Shown here in pieces: positions 1 to 9,310 of a stretch of 64,000 nt of DNA. The notes beneath the pieces are model-generated. The model worked only from the letters and a program-made list of their open reading frames with translations, was not told the DNA's origin and searched no databases. Both the position numbers and the translations under genes were made by a program. This DNA is from Comamonas badia DSM 17552 (GTDB lineage Bacteria > Pseudomonadota > Gammaproteobacteria > Burkholderiales > Burkholderiaceae_C), in NCBI RefSeq assembly GCF_000484635.1, contig NZ_AXVM01000004.1, positions 347,159 to 411,158 on the forward strand, read 5' to 3'. Positions within the stretch are counted from its first letter, which is position 1; every line of letters starts with the position of its first letter.

Positions 1-1
1 G

Positions 2-1678
2 CGCACGGTCTACGTCATCGGCGCGCTCTACAGCCTGCTCATCTGGAGCACGGCGGGCGGCTTCGGCGGCCCGTACACCATCGGTGCCTCCAACACCGGC
101 GTGGGCATCATCTACCTGCTGATCTTCGCGGTGCTGATCGCGATCAACCACCGCGGCGGCACCAGCCCCTACAGCCTGGACTACTTCATCGAGCTGAAAT
201 GGCCCGCCTGGAGCTGGGTCGCCGAATGGCGCGAGCGGCGCCTTTCGGACGCGCCGCGCGTCGGCTGGTGGGCGCAGACCGGCATCCTCGCCGGTGTCGC
301 CGCCGTGGTGTTCTTCCTCGTGGCGGGCCTGCAGAGCAGCCTGAACGTGAAGGCGCCGACGCCGGCGGCGGCGGCCGCCGCCGTCTCGCCGCTGCAGCTG
401 ATGAGCAAGGAGCCGGTCAAGAAGGCGTACGACGCCACGCTGCCGCCGCTCTCCAAGGACAAGGAGGTGGTGCTCAACATCGACATCACCGACGAGGCGG
501 TGGAAATCGCCAGCGGCGTGAAGTACCAGGCCTGGCCCTACGGCGGCACGGTGCCCGGTCCGATCCTCCACGTGAAGCAGGGCCAGATGGTGAAGGTGGT
601 GCTGGCCAACAAGGCCTCGATGCACCACTCCATCGACTTCCACTCGGCCTTCACCCCGCCCAACACCAGCTTCGCCGACATCAACCCCGGCGAGCAGATC
701 GAATTCACCTTCGAGGCCAAGGTGCCGGGTACCTTCGTCTACCACTGCGGCACGCCGCCGGTGCTGCTGCACATGGCCAACGGCATGTACGGCGCCATCA
801 TCGTCGACCCGATCGATGACCCGCGCCCCAGGGCCGACAAGGAATACGTGCTGGTGCAGAGCGAGTGGTACACGCAGCAGGTCTCGGGCAATCTGATGGG
901 GCCGGACTTCGCCAAGATGCAGAAAATCCAGCCCGACATCGTCGCCTTCAACGGCGTGGCCTTCCAGTACCAGGACCACCCGCTCACCGCCGAGCCCAAC
1001 GAGCGCGTGCGCCTGTACGTGGTCAACGCCGGGCCCAGCCTGTGGAGCGCCTTCCACGTGATCGGCGCGATCTTCGACAAGGTCTACCCGGACGGCAACC
1101 CGAAGCACGCGCTCAACGGCGTATCCACCTACAGCGTGGGCCCGGGCGAGGGCATCGTCTTTGACGTGGTGATTCCGGATGTCGGCAACTACGTCTTCGT
1201 TGACCACTCCTTCGCCCACCTGGAAAAGGGCGCGGCCGGCTCGCTGCGCATCGGCAACCCGGACAACTTCGTCAAGCCCAAGGTCTCCAAGATCGAAGGC
1301 CATGCGGCCGCTGCACCGGCGGCCGTGGCCCCTGCGGCCGAAGGCCCTTACAAATTCGACGCCGGGCGCGGCGCGCAGCTCTACGCCAGCACCTGCGCCG
1401 CCTGCCACCAGGCCGGTGGCGAGGGCCTGCCCGGAGCCTTCCCGCCGCTGGTGAAGAACCCCGCCGTGCTGGCCGCCGACGGGGCCAAGCACATCCGTTC
1501 CATCCTGCACGGCGTCAGCGGCGAGGTCATCGACGGCGTGAGCTACCCCAGCCCGATGCCGCCCTTTGCCGCGCAGCTCAGTGATGCCGACGTGGCCGAC
1601 ATCGCCAACCACGAGCGCACCGCCTGGGGCAATCAGGCCAAGCTGGTGACGGCCGATCAGGTCAAGGCGCTGCGCTGA
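2..1678 (+). CDS. nirK: Membrane-anchored copper nitrite reductase with C-terminal cytochrome c domain (5' end cut by window)
   Basis: The reading frame is open to the left edge, so the true start lies outside the window. The first roughly 115 codons encode membrane segments; the motif GPYTIGASN and its surroundings resemble DoxX/DoxD-type quinone-linked proteins (inference). A two-cupredoxin NirK core follows. The segment near 620-650 has MHHSIDFH (type 2 copper His and catalytic Asp), 739-790 has YHCGTPP...LHMANGM (type 1 Cys, His, Met), and 1198-1240 has VDHSFAH...KGAAG (domain-2 His). A haem c motif CAACH lies at 1394-1408, with a likely axial Met in the MPPF segment. The reaction is nitrite to nitric oxide in the periplasm, with electrons delivered through the fused cytochrome. 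A strong terminator follows. Membrane-domain identity is less certain than the NirK and cytochrome assignments. Confidence 0.85.
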   Translation, partial: RTVYVIGALYSLLIWSTAGGFGGPYTIGASNTGVGIIYLLIFAVLIAINHRGGTSPYSLDYFIELKWPAWSWVAEWRERRLSDAPRVGWWAQTGILAGVAAVVFFLVAGLQSSLNVKAPTPAAAAAAVSPLQLMSKEPVKKAYDATLPPLSKDKEVVLNIDITDEAVEIASGVKYQAWPYGGTVPGPILHVKQGQMVKVVLANKASMHHSIDFHSAFTPPNTSFADINPGEQIEFTFEAKVPGTFVYHCGTPPVLLHMANGMYGAIIVDPIDDPRPRADKEYVLVQSEWYTQQVSGNLMGPDFAKMQKIQPDIVAFNGVAFQYQDHPLTAEPNERVRLYVVNAGPSLWSAFHVIGAIFDKVYPDGNPKHALNGVSTYSVGPGEGIVFDVVIPDVGNYVFVDHSFAHLEKGAAGSLRIGNPDNFVKPKVSKIEGHAAAAPAAVAPAAEGPYKFDAGRGAQLYASTCAACHQAGGEGLPGAFPPLVKNPAVLAADGAKHIRSILHGVSGEVIDGVSYPSPMPPFAAQLSDADVADIANHERTAWGNQAKLVTADQVKALR

Positions 1679-1693
1679 CCGCCGCGCACGCCA

Positions 1694-1723
1694 GGCCGCC
1701 CGCTGGCCGGGCGGCCTTTTTTT
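1694..1723 (+). terminator. Rho-independent terminator after nirK
   Basis: A perfect 9-bp GC stem (1694-1702 pairing with 1708-1716) with a 5-nt loop is followed by seven T residues. It lies 16 bases after the nirK stop codon. Confidence 0.9.
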
Positions 1724-1874
1724 GGCCGACATCGCTGGCGCAGCGCACCGTGCGTGCACACTCCGACGCACCGCCCCGGCCTCGTCATTAACCGTTAGTT
1801 ACAATGCGCGCCGCGCAATGCGCCGACGAAAACGCCGCCGGATTCATCCGGCGGACACCCTCCAGGAATTCCCC

Positions 1875-3566
1875 ATGAAAGACATGAAATTCTCGACCCG
1901 GCTGGCGCTGGGGTTCGCACTGATGTGCGCGCTGCTCATCGTCGTGGGCGGCGTGGCGCTGTACAAGAGCGCCGAACTCGCGGCCAGCGTGGCGCGCGTG
2001 ACCAACGAGCGCATTCCGCGCGTGATCATGATGCACGAGGTGGAGCAGCAACTGGGCGCGATCGACGTGGCGATGCGCGACATCCTCACCGTCGCCACCG
2101 ACCAGGACTTCGAGGACGCGAAGGCCCGCATTCCGCAGGCCCGTGCGCGCATCGGCGAGATCCTCGAAGGCTTCAAGACCGCGATGGCGGCACCCCAGGC
2201 GCAGCAACTGCTGGCCGCCGTGCTGGCCCAGCGCGCGCAGTACGTCGCCGTGCAGGACGGCTTCATGGATGAGTACTACAAGAGCGGCGTGGTCTCGGCG
2301 CAGACCTATCTGGCCACCACCGCCCGGCCCGTGCTGGCCAGCTACCGCCAGGCCATCACCGCGCTGCAGTCCTTCCAGGGCCAGGTGCTCGCGAAAGAAT
2401 CCGTCACGGCCCAGGCCAGCGCGCAAGGCACGCAAACGGCGATCTGGGCGGCGCTCATCGTCGGCCTGGTCCTGTCGGCCGCGCTGGCGCTGTCGATCAT
2501 CCGCGCCATCACGCGCCCGCTGCGCCAGGCGGTGCAAACGGCCGAGGCGGTGGCCGCGGGCGATCTCTCGATCCAGCTCGACGCGCGCGGCAAGAGCGAG
2601 ACGGCGCAGCTGCTGGCGGCGCTGCAGCGCATGGTGCAGAGCCTGCACACGGTGGTGTCGGGCGTGCGCGGCAACTCCGAGAGCGTGGCGTCGGCCAGCG
2701 GCGAAATCGCGCAGGCCACCCTGGATCTGAGCGCGCGCACCGAGGAACAGGCCAGCGCGCTGGAACAAACCGCCGCCTCCATGGAGCAGCTCAACGCCAC
2801 CGTGCGCCAGAACGCGGACAACGCGCAGCAGGCCAACCAGCTGGCGCACGGCGCCAGCACCGTCGCGGAAGACGGTGGGCAGGTGGTGGCCGACGTGGTG
2901 CGGACCATGCGCGCCATCAGCGACGACAGCCACAAGATCGCGGACATCATCTCGGTCATCGACTCCATCGCCTTCCAGACCAACATCCTCGCGCTCAACG
3001 CCGCCGTGGAAGCGGCGCGGGCGGGCGAGCAGGGCCGGGGCTTTGCCGTGGTGGCCACCGAGGTGCGCGCCCTGGCCGGACGCAGCGCCGAAGCGGCCAA
3101 GGAAATCAAGCAGCTCATCGCCGACAGCGTCGAGCGCGTGGACCAGGGCACGGCGCTGGTGGACAAGGCGGGCACGACGATGCAGGACGTGGTCCGGAGC
3201 ATTCGCCGCGTGACCGACCTGATGGGCGAGATCAGTGCCGCCAGCACCGAACAGAGCCAGGGCGTGGCGCAGGTCGGCGAGGCGATCTCGCAGATGGACC
3301 AGGTGACGCAGCAGAATGCCGCGCTGGTCGAGGAAATGTCGGCGGCCGCGGGCAGCCTGCAAAGCCAGGCCGAGGACATGGTGCGGTCGGTCTCCGCCTT
3401 CCGCCTGCAGGACGGCCCGCAGGACCCGGGCGCCCAGCCGCGCGCCCCGGCAAACGCCGCGGCGGCGCTGCGTATCGGGCGCGCCGCGCCAAACCCCGCG
3501 CCAGCGGCAGCCAAACCCAAGACCCTGCCGCATGCGCTCGGCAACGAGGAACGGGGAAGTTTCTGA
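1875..3566 (+). CDS. Methyl-accepting chemotaxis protein (four-helix-bundle sensor)
   Basis: This 563-aa chemoreceptor has TM1 at residues about 10-29, a periplasmic four-helix-bundle ligand domain at about 30-188 and TM2 at about 189-209. A HAMP domain follows, then a long cytoplasmic signalling coiled coil. The conserved hairpin tip contains [20 protein letters not shown] and the following GRGFAVVA...VRALA. The ATG at 1875 is chosen over an upstream in-frame codon because AGGAA lies about 9 bases before it. The C-terminus is Ala/Pro-rich and lacks a recognisable NWETF-type CheR tether. The ligand cannot be predicted. The gene is monocistronic, with no chemotaxis neighbours. Confidence 0.92.
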   Translation: MKDMKFSTRLALGFALMCALLIVVGGVALYKSAELAASVARVTNERIPRVIMMHEVEQQLGAIDVAMRDILTVATDQDFEDAKARIPQARARIGEILEGFKTAMAAPQAQQLLAAVLAQRAQYVAVQDGFMDEYYKSGVVSAQTYLATTARPVLASYRQAITALQSFQGQVLAKESVTAQASAQGTQTAIWAALIVGLVLSAALALSIIRAITRPLRQAVQTAEAVAAGDLSIQLDARGKSETAQLLAALQRMVQSLHTVVSGVRGNSESVASASGEIAQATLDLSARTEEQASALEQTAASMEQLNATVRQNADNAQQANQLAHGASTVAEDGGQVVADVVRTMRAISDDSHKIADIISVIDSIAFQTNILALNAAVEAARAGEQGRGFAVVATEVRALAGRSAEAAKEIKQLIADSVERVDQGTALVDKAGTTMQDVVRSIRRVTDLMGEISAASTEQSQGVAQVGEAISQMDQVTQQNAALVEEMSAAAGSLQSQAEDMVRSVSAFRLQDGPQDPGAQPRAPANAAAALRIGRAAPNPAPAAAKPKTLPHALGNEERGSF

Positions 3567-3730
3567 CCTTGCCGATTCCGGGCGCCGCTTGAGACTGCCC
3601 CACTGGCTGGAAACCTTGCGCACCAAGGCGCTGCGCGAAGCCACGCGCCAGCGGCACGCCAACGGGTAGCGGGCGCAGGACAGGCTGCGGGAACGGCTCC
3701 GGCTGCATTTATTTGCCTGAGCAGTTATTG

Positions 3731-3746
3731 ATTATGCAAATATAAT
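3731..3746. promoter_or_regulatory. Palindrome overlapping the marR promoter
   Basis: ATTAT-N6-ATAAT is a 16-bp inverted repeat whose right arm overlaps the sequence TATAAT (3741-3746), a perfect -10 box. The MarR gene ATG starts only 5 bases after this -10 box, so its transcript may be leaderless. The position suits autorepression by the MarR protein, which is inference. Confidence 0.5.
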
Positions 3747-3751
3747 GCGGC

Positions 3752-4243
3752 ATGCCCGAAACCCTGGCAGGCGCCTGCGCTTCGCCCTCCGCCACCCCCT
3801 ACGACGCGAACAGCAGCATTGGCCGGCAGTTGCGCCGCCTGGTGACGCAGCTGGCATCCACGGTGGACCGCCGCATGGAGCCTCTGGGGCTGACCGACGC
3901 GCAATGGCGTCCGCTGCTGTGCCTGCTGCATGGCTCGCCCGCCACCGCATCCGAGCTGGCGCGCCGCTGCGGCCTGGATACCGGCGGGCTCACGCGGCTG
4001 GTGGACCGGCTGCTGGCCAAGGGCCTGTGCCAGCGCGAGCGCTGCCGCACCGACCGGCGCGTGGTGGAAATCTCGCTCACGCCGGAAGGCGAGCGCGTGG
4101 CCACCCAGCTGCCCGGCATGCTCACCCAGGTGCAGCACGAACTGCTGCACGGCTTCAGCAGCGCCGAGGAAGCGCAGCTGCGCGCCATGCTCGCCCGGCT
4201 GCAGGACAACGCCATGGCGCTGGACCAGCCACAAAAAAACTGA
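3752..4243 (+). CDS. MarR-family regulator of the adjacent efflux operon
   Basis: This 163-aa winged-helix protein has a typical MarR core: recognition helix region ASELARRCGLDTGGLTRLVDRL, then the wing with a C-R-T-D-R-R turn (residues about 90-98) and VEISLTPEGE. It precedes emrA and emrB in the same direction. This order matches the emrRAB type, in which the regulator represses the pump until a hydrophobic or phenolic ligand binds. A palindrome overlaps its -10 box, suggesting autoregulation. A dispersed repeat separates it from emrA, so the pump genes may also have their own promoter. Confidence 0.85.
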   Translation: MPETLAGACASPSATPYDANSSIGRQLRRLVTQLASTVDRRMEPLGLTDAQWRPLLCLLHGSPATASELARRCGLDTGGLTRLVDRLLAKGLCQRERCRTDRRVVEISLTPEGERVATQLPGMLTQVQHELLHGFSSAEEAQLRAMLARLQDNAMALDQPQKN

Positions 4244-4245
4244 AG

Positions 4246-4299
4246 CAAAACCGGCATTTGCGCATATCCATCAAGCGCTGACAGCTATCTTTTTCAAAT
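4246..4299 (-). repeat. Dispersed Comamonadaceae-type intergenic repeat, copy 1
   Basis: Read on the minus strand it contains the family core: a GATAGCT box, then AGCGCTTG, a TGGA-like spacer and a GCG(C)-rich half. It lies directly after the marR stop codon. It matches seven other copies in this window. Confidence 0.65.
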
Positions 4300-4339
4300 C
4301 ATCGCAGGCCACACGCCCGCACCCACTTCCGCATTCACC

Positions 4340-5593
4340 ATGACCGCCCCCGAAGTTTCCGCCCCCGCGGCGCAAGCCCCCACCAGCCGCCGCAAACGCC
4401 TGGCGCTGCTCGTCATCGTCGCCCTCATCGGCGGCGTTGCCTGGGGCGCCTACGACCTGCTCGTCGCCAGCCACCAGGAAGACACCGACAACGCCTACGT
4501 GCAGGGCAACATCATCCAGATCACACCGCAGGTCGGCGGCACGGTGATGTCCATCCTGGCCGACGACAACGACCTCGTGCGCGCCGGCACGCCGCTGGTG
4601 CAGCTGGACCCGGCCGACACCGACGTGGCGCTGAAGCAGGCCGAGGCCAACCTGGCCCAGACCGTGCGCCAGGTGCGCCAGCTCTACGCCAACAACGCCA
4701 CGCTGACCGCGCAGATCAAGCTGCAGGAGACGAATGTCGCCAAGGCGGTTGCCGCGCAGACGGCGGCGCACAGCGATCTGCAGCGCGCCGAGCAGGACGT
4801 GCAGCGCCGCCTGCAGCTGGGGGCGCAGGGCGCGGTCTCCGCCGAAGAACTCAAGCACGCACAGAGCGCGCAGACCGCCGCACGCGCCCAGCTGGAGGCA
4901 GCACGCGCCGGCGAGGCTGCCGCGCGCGCCGGCGTGGCCGCCGCGCGCGAGCAGCTCGCCAGCAACCAGGCGCTCACGCAGGGCGTGAAGATTGCCGAAC
5001 ACCCCAGCGTCAAGGCCGCCAGCGCGCAACTGCGCCAGGCCTGGCTGGCGGCGCACCGCACCGCGCTGCCCGCGCCGGTGGACGGCTTCATCGCGCGGCG
5101 CAGCGTGCAGCTGGGCCAGCGCGTGGCCGCCGGCACGCCGCTGATGGCCGTGGTGCCGCTGCACGGCGTGTGGGTGGACGCCAACTTCAAGGAAACGCAG
5201 TTGCGCAACCTGCGCATCGGCCAGCGCGCCACGCTGACGGCCGATCTCTACGGCGAGAGCGTGCGCTACACCGGCAGCGTTGCCGGCCTGGGCGTGGGCA
5301 CGGGCGCGGCCTTTGCGCTGCTGCCGCCGCAGAACGCCACCGGCAACTGGATCAAGGTGGTGCAGCGCATTCCGGTGCGCATCGCGCTGGACCCCGAGCC
5401 GCTGGCCAGGCACCCGCTGCGCCTGGGCCTGTCGATGCTCGTCACCGTCGATACGCGCGACCAGAACGGCGCCCAGCTGGCCACCGCACCGCGCGCCGAG
5501 CCGCTGGCGCAGACCGCCGTCTACGCCACGCAGGATGGCGACGCCGACGCCGAGATCGGCCGCATCATCCGCGCCAACCTCGGCAGCCACTGA
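4340..5593 (+). CDS. emrA: HlyD/EmrA-family periplasmic adaptor of a multidrug efflux pump
   Basis: This 417-aa membrane fusion protein has a cytoplasmic N-terminus with an RRK stretch and one membrane anchor at residues about 20-37. The signature DTDNAYVQGNIIQITPQVGG opens the lipoyl half-motif. A long coiled-coil hairpin spans about residues 95-220, and a beta-barrel segment with VDANFKETQLRNLRIGQ follows. EmrA-type adaptors link an inner-membrane MFS pump to an outer-membrane channel. emrB starts 20 bases downstream. No outer-membrane factor gene (TolC/OprM-like) is in the cluster, so the channel must be supplied elsewhere. The substrate is unknown. Confidence 0.9.
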   Translation: MTAPEVSAPAAQAPTSRRKRLALLVIVALIGGVAWGAYDLLVASHQEDTDNAYVQGNIIQITPQVGGTVMSILADDNDLVRAGTPLVQLDPADTDVALKQAEANLAQTVRQVRQLYANNATLTAQIKLQETNVAKAVAAQTAAHSDLQRAEQDVQRRLQLGAQGAVSAEELKHAQSAQTAARAQLEAARAGEAAARAGVAAAREQLASNQALTQGVKIAEHPSVKAASAQLRQAWLAAHRTALPAPVDGFIARRSVQLGQRVAAGTPLMAVVPLHGVWVDANFKETQLRNLRIGQRATLTADLYGESVRYTGSVAGLGVGTGAAFALLPPQNATGNWIKVVQRIPVRIALDPEPLARHPLRLGLSMLVTVDTRDQNGAQLATAPRAEPLAQTAVYATQDGDADAEIGRIIRANLGSH

Positions 5594-5613
5594 GGCACTG
5601 AAGAGAAACCACC

Positions 5614-7182
5614 ATGGCCACATCGCAAGCCGCGGGGCCCGAGCTCGCGCCGCTCTCGGGCTCGGCGCGCGCCTGGGGCACGCTGGCGCTCTCGGCCGCC
5701 ACGTTCATGAACGTGCTCGATACGTCGATCGCCAACGTATCGCTGCCGGCCATCGCCGGCGATCTGGGCGTAAGCCCCAACCAGGGCACCTGGGTGATCA
5801 CCAGCTTTGCCGTCGCCAACGCCATCTCGGTGCCGCTCACCGGCTGGCTGGCGCAGCGCTTCGGGCAGGTGCGCCTGTTCGTCATCAGCGTGCTGCTGTT
5901 TCTCACCGCCTCCTTCCTGTGTGGCCTGGCGCCGAGCATGCCGCTGCTCATCGCCGCGCGCGTGGTGCAGGGCTTCGTCGCCGGGCCGATGATTCCGCTG
6001 TCGCAGGCGCTGCTGCTCTCCAGCTACCCGCGCGCGCTGGCAGGCCTGGCCATGGCGATGTGGTCCATGACCACGCTGATCGCGCCGGTGATGGGGCCAC
6101 TCCTGGGCGGCTGGATCACCGACAACATCAGCTGGCCCTGGATTTTCTACATCAACATCCCCGTGGGCATCGTCGCCGCCATCGGCACCATGGCCATCTA
6201 CGCCGAGCGCGAAACCGCCACGAAGAAGCTGCCGATAGACGCCATGGGCCTGGCGCTGATGATCCTGGGCGTGGGCAGCCTGCAGATCATGCTGGATATC
6301 GGCAAGGAGCACGACTGGTTTTCCTCCAGCATGGTCATAGGCTTCGCGGCCGCGGCCGTGTTCGGGCTCATCGCCTTCGTGATCTGGGAGCTGGGCGAAG
6401 AACACCCCATCGTCGATCTCTCGCTCTTCAGGATCCGCAATTTCTGGGCCGGCACCATCGCCACCGCCGTGGGCTACGGCATCTTCTTCGGCAACGTGGT
6501 GCTGCTGCCGCTGTGGCTGCAGCAGTACATGGGCTACACCGCCACCTCGGCCGGCATGCTGATGGCGCCGGTGGGGTTCCTGGCGATGGTCCTCTCGCCC
6601 ATCGTCGGCAAAAGCATAGGCAAGGTCGACCCGCGGCGCTACGCCACCGTGGCCTTCTTCGTCTTCGCGCTGGTGCTGTGGATGCGCTCGCTCTTTGCCA
6701 CCACGGCCGACTTCAGCACCATCATGATCCCGACCATCATCCAGGGCGCGGCGGTGGCCTTCTTCTTCGTGCCGCTGGTCACGCTCACGCTCTCGGAGAT
6801 CCCGGCGCACCGCGTGCCCGCGGCCTCGGGCCTGACCAACTTCGTGCGCATCACCGCCGGCGCGGTCGGCACCTCGGTCACCACCACGCTCTGGGAGCGG
6901 CGCGCCACCCTGGCGCACGCCAACCTGATCGAGCACCTGCACAGCGGCTACGGGCCTTTGAACGATGCGCTGCAGACACTGCAATCGCTGGGCCTCACGC
7001 CCGCACAGGCGCTGGCGCAGGTGGAGCGCCTGGTGACGCAGCAGGCCTTCACGCTCGCGGCCAACGACGTGAACTGGGCCTCGGCGGTACTGTTTTTATT
7101 GCTCGTACCGCTGGTGTGGCTGGCCGATGCGCCCAAAAGAGGCGCGCCCGGTGGCTCGGCAGCAGCGGCGGGGGCGCACTGA
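5614..7182 (+). CDS. emrB: DHA2-family (14-TM) major facilitator multidrug transporter
   Basis: This 522-aa inner-membrane antiporter has the DHA2 motif around LDTSIANVSLPAIAGDLG in TM1 and motif C in TM5 (PVMGPLLGGWI). A loop near residues 82-92 resembles motif A (GWLAQRFGQVR). Its length and roughly 14 hydrophobic segments match EmrB. It is translationally close to emrA and convergent with the hydrolase gene that follows, with only 17 bases between the stop codons. By family it expels hydrophobic compounds using the proton gradient. The substrate cannot be read from sequence. Confidence 0.92.
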   Translation: MATSQAAGPELAPLSGSARAWGTLALSAATFMNVLDTSIANVSLPAIAGDLGVSPNQGTWVITSFAVANAISVPLTGWLAQRFGQVRLFVISVLLFLTASFLCGLAPSMPLLIAARVVQGFVAGPMIPLSQALLLSSYPRALAGLAMAMWSMTTLIAPVMGPLLGGWITDNISWPWIFYINIPVGIVAAIGTMAIYAERETATKKLPIDAMGLALMILGVGSLQIMLDIGKEHDWFSSSMVIGFAAAAVFGLIAFVIWELGEEHPIVDLSLFRIRNFWAGTIATAVGYGIFFGNVVLLPLWLQQYMGYTATSAGMLMAPVGFLAMVLSPIVGKSIGKVDPRRYATVAFFVFALVLWMRSLFATTADFSTIMIPTIIQGAAVAFFFVPLVTLTLSEIPAHRVPAASGLTNFVRITAGAVGTSVTTTLWERRATLAHANLIEHLHSGYGPLNDALQTLQSLGLTPAQALAQVERLVTQQAFTLAANDVNWASAVLFLLLVPLVWLADAPKRGAPGGSAAAAGAH

Positions 7183-7199
7183 GCGGCCGAGTATTCCGG

Positions 7200-7889
7200 T
7201 CATGCGAGGTGTTTCTCGAAAAACGCCAGCGTGCGATCGCGCGCCAGCGTGGCAGCCGCTTCGTCGTAGCTGCCGCGCTGGTCGCAGTTGAAGCCGTGGT
7301 CCGCGTCGTACAGGTGCACTGTGATCTCCGGGTGCGCCGCGGCCAGGGCCTCCACACCCTTCACGGGAATATGCGCGTCGCGCCGGCCGAAGTGCGCCAT
7401 CAGCGGCACGCGCGGCTGGCGCGCGGCCTCGGCCTCGCCCGTCATGCCGCCGCCGTAGTAGGGTGCCGCGGCCGCAAGGCCGGTGCACAGCGCGGCCGCG
7501 CGCCAGGTGAGCAGCCCGCCCCAGCAAAACCCGGTGACACCCACCTTGCGCCCGCTGGCCTGCGCCGCATGGTCGATGGCGGCCTGGATGTCGGCGATAA
7601 CGCCAGGCGCCGGCAGCGCCTCGGCCTGCGCCTTGAGCGCCACGCCCACGCCGACATCGGAGGCGCTGTAACCCAGATCCACCCCGGGGCGCACACGCTC
7701 GAACATCGCCGGCGCCAGCGCCCACCAGCCGCGCGCGGCCAGCCGGTCGGCAACGGTGCGGATATGCGCGTTCACCCCGAAGATTTCCTGCAGCACGACG
7801 ATGGCACCCCGGGCCGTACCCTCGGGCGCCGCCTGCCAGGCTGGCACGGCAAAGCCGTCGGCACCCTTGATCGTGATCCACTGGCCCAT
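7200..7889 (-). CDS. Dienelactone hydrolase family protein
   Basis: This 229-aa alpha/beta hydrolase carries the dienelactone hydrolase triad: nucleophile Cys in GFCWGG, Asp in GRRDAHIP and His in DADHGFNC. The start at 7889 is chosen because a perfect AGGAGG lies 4-5 bases upstream; an open frame continues further upstream but lacks such a site. Classical members hydrolyse dienelactone in chlorocatechol degradation. Isolated members such as this one often have other ester or lactone substrates, so the exact role is open. The gene stands alone, divergent from the marC-like gene. Confidence 0.85.
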   Translation of the reverse strand: MGQWITIKGADGFAVPAWQAAPEGTARGAIVVLQEIFGVNAHIRTVADRLAARGWWALAPAMFERVRPGVDLGYSASDVGVGVALKAQAEALPAPGVIADIQAAIDHAAQASGRKVGVTGFCWGGLLTWRAAALCTGLAAAAPYYGGGMTGEAEAARQPRVPLMAHFGRRDAHIPVKGVEALAAAHPEITVHLYDADHGFNCDQRGSYDEAAATLARDRTLAFFEKHLA

Positions 7890-7986
7890 GCCGCCTCCTT
7901 TTTGTGACAATTGAAAGCATGCAAGTATCTGCCCTTTTCCCACCTGCGCAACCAGCCATGGCGCCGGGGCGCGGCGAGGTCCGGTG

Positions 7987-8622
7987 ATGGAATCACTCAA
8001 GCCTTTGATCGCGCTGCTGGCCATCGTCAACCCGCTGGCGATCGTCCCTTTTTTCATCCACTACACCGAGGGCTTCAACAGCGCGCAGCGCAAGCGCACG
8101 GTGCAGGTGGCGGCGTTCACCGCGTTCTGCGTGATCGCCGCCTGCGCGCTGATCGGCCTGCAAGTCCTGGCGTTCTTCAACATCTCGCTGGCGAGCTTTC
8201 AGGTGGGCGGCGGCATGCTGTTGCTGATCAGCGCGCTGAACATGCTCAACGCCCACCCCGCCGAGGCCAAGCCGCACACGCAGGAACTGGAAGACGCCGC
8301 CGACAAGGCCGCGCAGGGCGACAGCATCGCGGTGGTGCCGCTCACCATCCCGCTGCTGACCGGCCCGGCCGCGATGTCCACCGTGGTGATCTACGCTGAC
8401 CGTGCCAGCAACTTCTGGCAGCACCTGGCGCTGGTGGGCTACGGCGTGGTGGTGGCGGGCGCGACGGCGCTGTGCTTCTCGCTCGCCGACCCGATTTCTC
8501 GCATCCTCGGACGCACCGGCATCAACGTGATGACGCGGCTCATGGGCCTGATCCTTGCGGCGCTCGCCGTGGAGGTGATGGCCAACGGGCTGGTGGGGTT
8601 GTTTCCGGCGCTGCGCGGGTAA
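7987..8622 (+). CDS. MarC (UPF0056) family inner-membrane protein
   Basis: This 211-aa protein has about six hydrophobic segments and the MarC-family opening LKPLIALLAIVNPLAIVPFF. Conserved family signatures PLTIPLLTGPAAMSTV and GINVMTRLMGLILAALAVE are present. The function of MarC proteins is unsettled; they are not drug-resistance determinants despite the name. An in-frame GTG lies immediately before the chosen ATG, so the start is ambiguous by one codon. The gene ends 8 bases before the convergent lipoprotein gene. Confidence 0.88.
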   Translation: MESLKPLIALLAIVNPLAIVPFFIHYTEGFNSAQRKRTVQVAAFTAFCVIAACALIGLQVLAFFNISLASFQVGGGMLLLISALNMLNAHPAEAKPHTQELEDAADKAAQGDSIAVVPLTIPLLTGPAAMSTVVIYADRASNFWQHLALVGYGVVVAGATALCFSLADPISRILGRTGINVMTRLMGLILAALAVEVMANGLVGLFPALRG

Positions 8623-8630
8623 GCCAGGCG

Positions 8631-9299
8631 TCAGGGCTGTTCCAGCCACTGCGCCACTTCATCCGCCAATTGCCCGGCCGCTTCGGCCAGCGCCTTGGCA
8701 CCGCCGGCGGCGTCCGGTGTCGCTGCCGGGCGCTGCACGACAAAGAGCCTCTGGGACAGCAAGCGCTCACCGCCGTGCGTGCTGCGCGCCAGCGAGGCCC
8801 GCAAGCGCGCCAGCGCGTGGCTGGTCTGCGGCGCATCGAACACCTGGCTGAACTCCTCCAACTGCAGGCGCAGCACCTCGGGCCGCGCGCCATCGGCAAG
8901 GCGCACACCCACGCCACCCTCGGTCAGCACCGCCCGCCTCTGGCCCAGACGCTCGCGCAGCGCCTGCGTCAAAAGCTGCGCCGGCGGCTGGCTCCAGCGC
9001 GCGTCGCGGTAGGGGCGCAACTGCTGCGCGTTGGCATAGGCCAGGCGGTAATTCAGCCCGCTGTCGGCGTCCGGCATGCCGGTGCTCACCACATCCGCCA
9101 GCACGATCGCGTGTGCGGCGGCCGGTGCGGCAGGGGCCGACGCCGCCTGCTGGCCGGGTCCGAAGTCATACACCTCGGCGCGCACCGGCGGCTGCGGCAG
9201 TGATGAGCAGGCCGCCATGGCGAGTGAAAAAATCAGGCAAAAACCCGCTTTTGCGCTTGTATGGAAAGCGCCAATAGCTACTTTTTTTGAATACGCCAT
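8631..9299 (-). CDS. ABC-type transport auxiliary lipoprotein (PqiC/DUF330-like)
   Basis: This 222-aa protein has an N-terminal signal and a lipobox (LAMAAC), so it should be a lipoprotein. Family motifs include YDFGP near the mature N-terminus and ADV, YRLAYANAQQLRPYRDARW after it. It is the last gene of the MCE transporter operon and probably acts as an envelope partner of the MCE protein. I chose the ATG at 9299, which has AGGAGA six bases upstream. An ATG at 9314 overlaps the mlaD stop and would add five residues. The signal peptide codons lie inside a dispersed repeat (9229-9291), which is unusual. Confidence 0.82.
   Translation of the reverse strand: MAYSKKVAIGAFHTSAKAGFCLIFSLAMAACSSLPQPPVRAEVYDFGPGQQAASAPAAPAAAHAIVLADVVSTGMPDADSGLNYRLAYANAQQLRPYRDARWSQPPAQLLTQALRERLGQRRAVLTEGGVGVRLADGARPEVLRLQLEEFSQVFDAPQTSHALARLRASLARSTHGGERLLSQRLFVVQRPAATPDAAGGAKALAEAAGQLADEVAQWLEQP
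9229..9291 (-). repeat. Dispersed repeat, copy 2, overlapping the lipoprotein signal peptide codons
   Basis: Read on the minus strand it has the GTAGCTATT box, GGCGCTTTCCATACAAGCGC and a tail near GCGGGTTTTTGCC, in the same order as other copies. It coincides with codons about 3-26 of the lipoprotein gene, in the same orientation as translation. Confidence 0.6.
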
Positions 9300-9310
9300 G
9301 CAAATTCTCC

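Noticed and set aside
7200..7889. Assigning the dienelactone hydrolase-like gene to chlorocatechol degradation (clcD)
   Set aside because: No chlorocatechol dioxygenase or cycloisomerase lies nearby, and the fold has many other substrates.
5280..7907. Long plus-strand open frame over emrB
   Set aside because: Its translation is low-complexity Arg/His/Ala sequence out of frame with emrB, which has clear DHA2 motifs.
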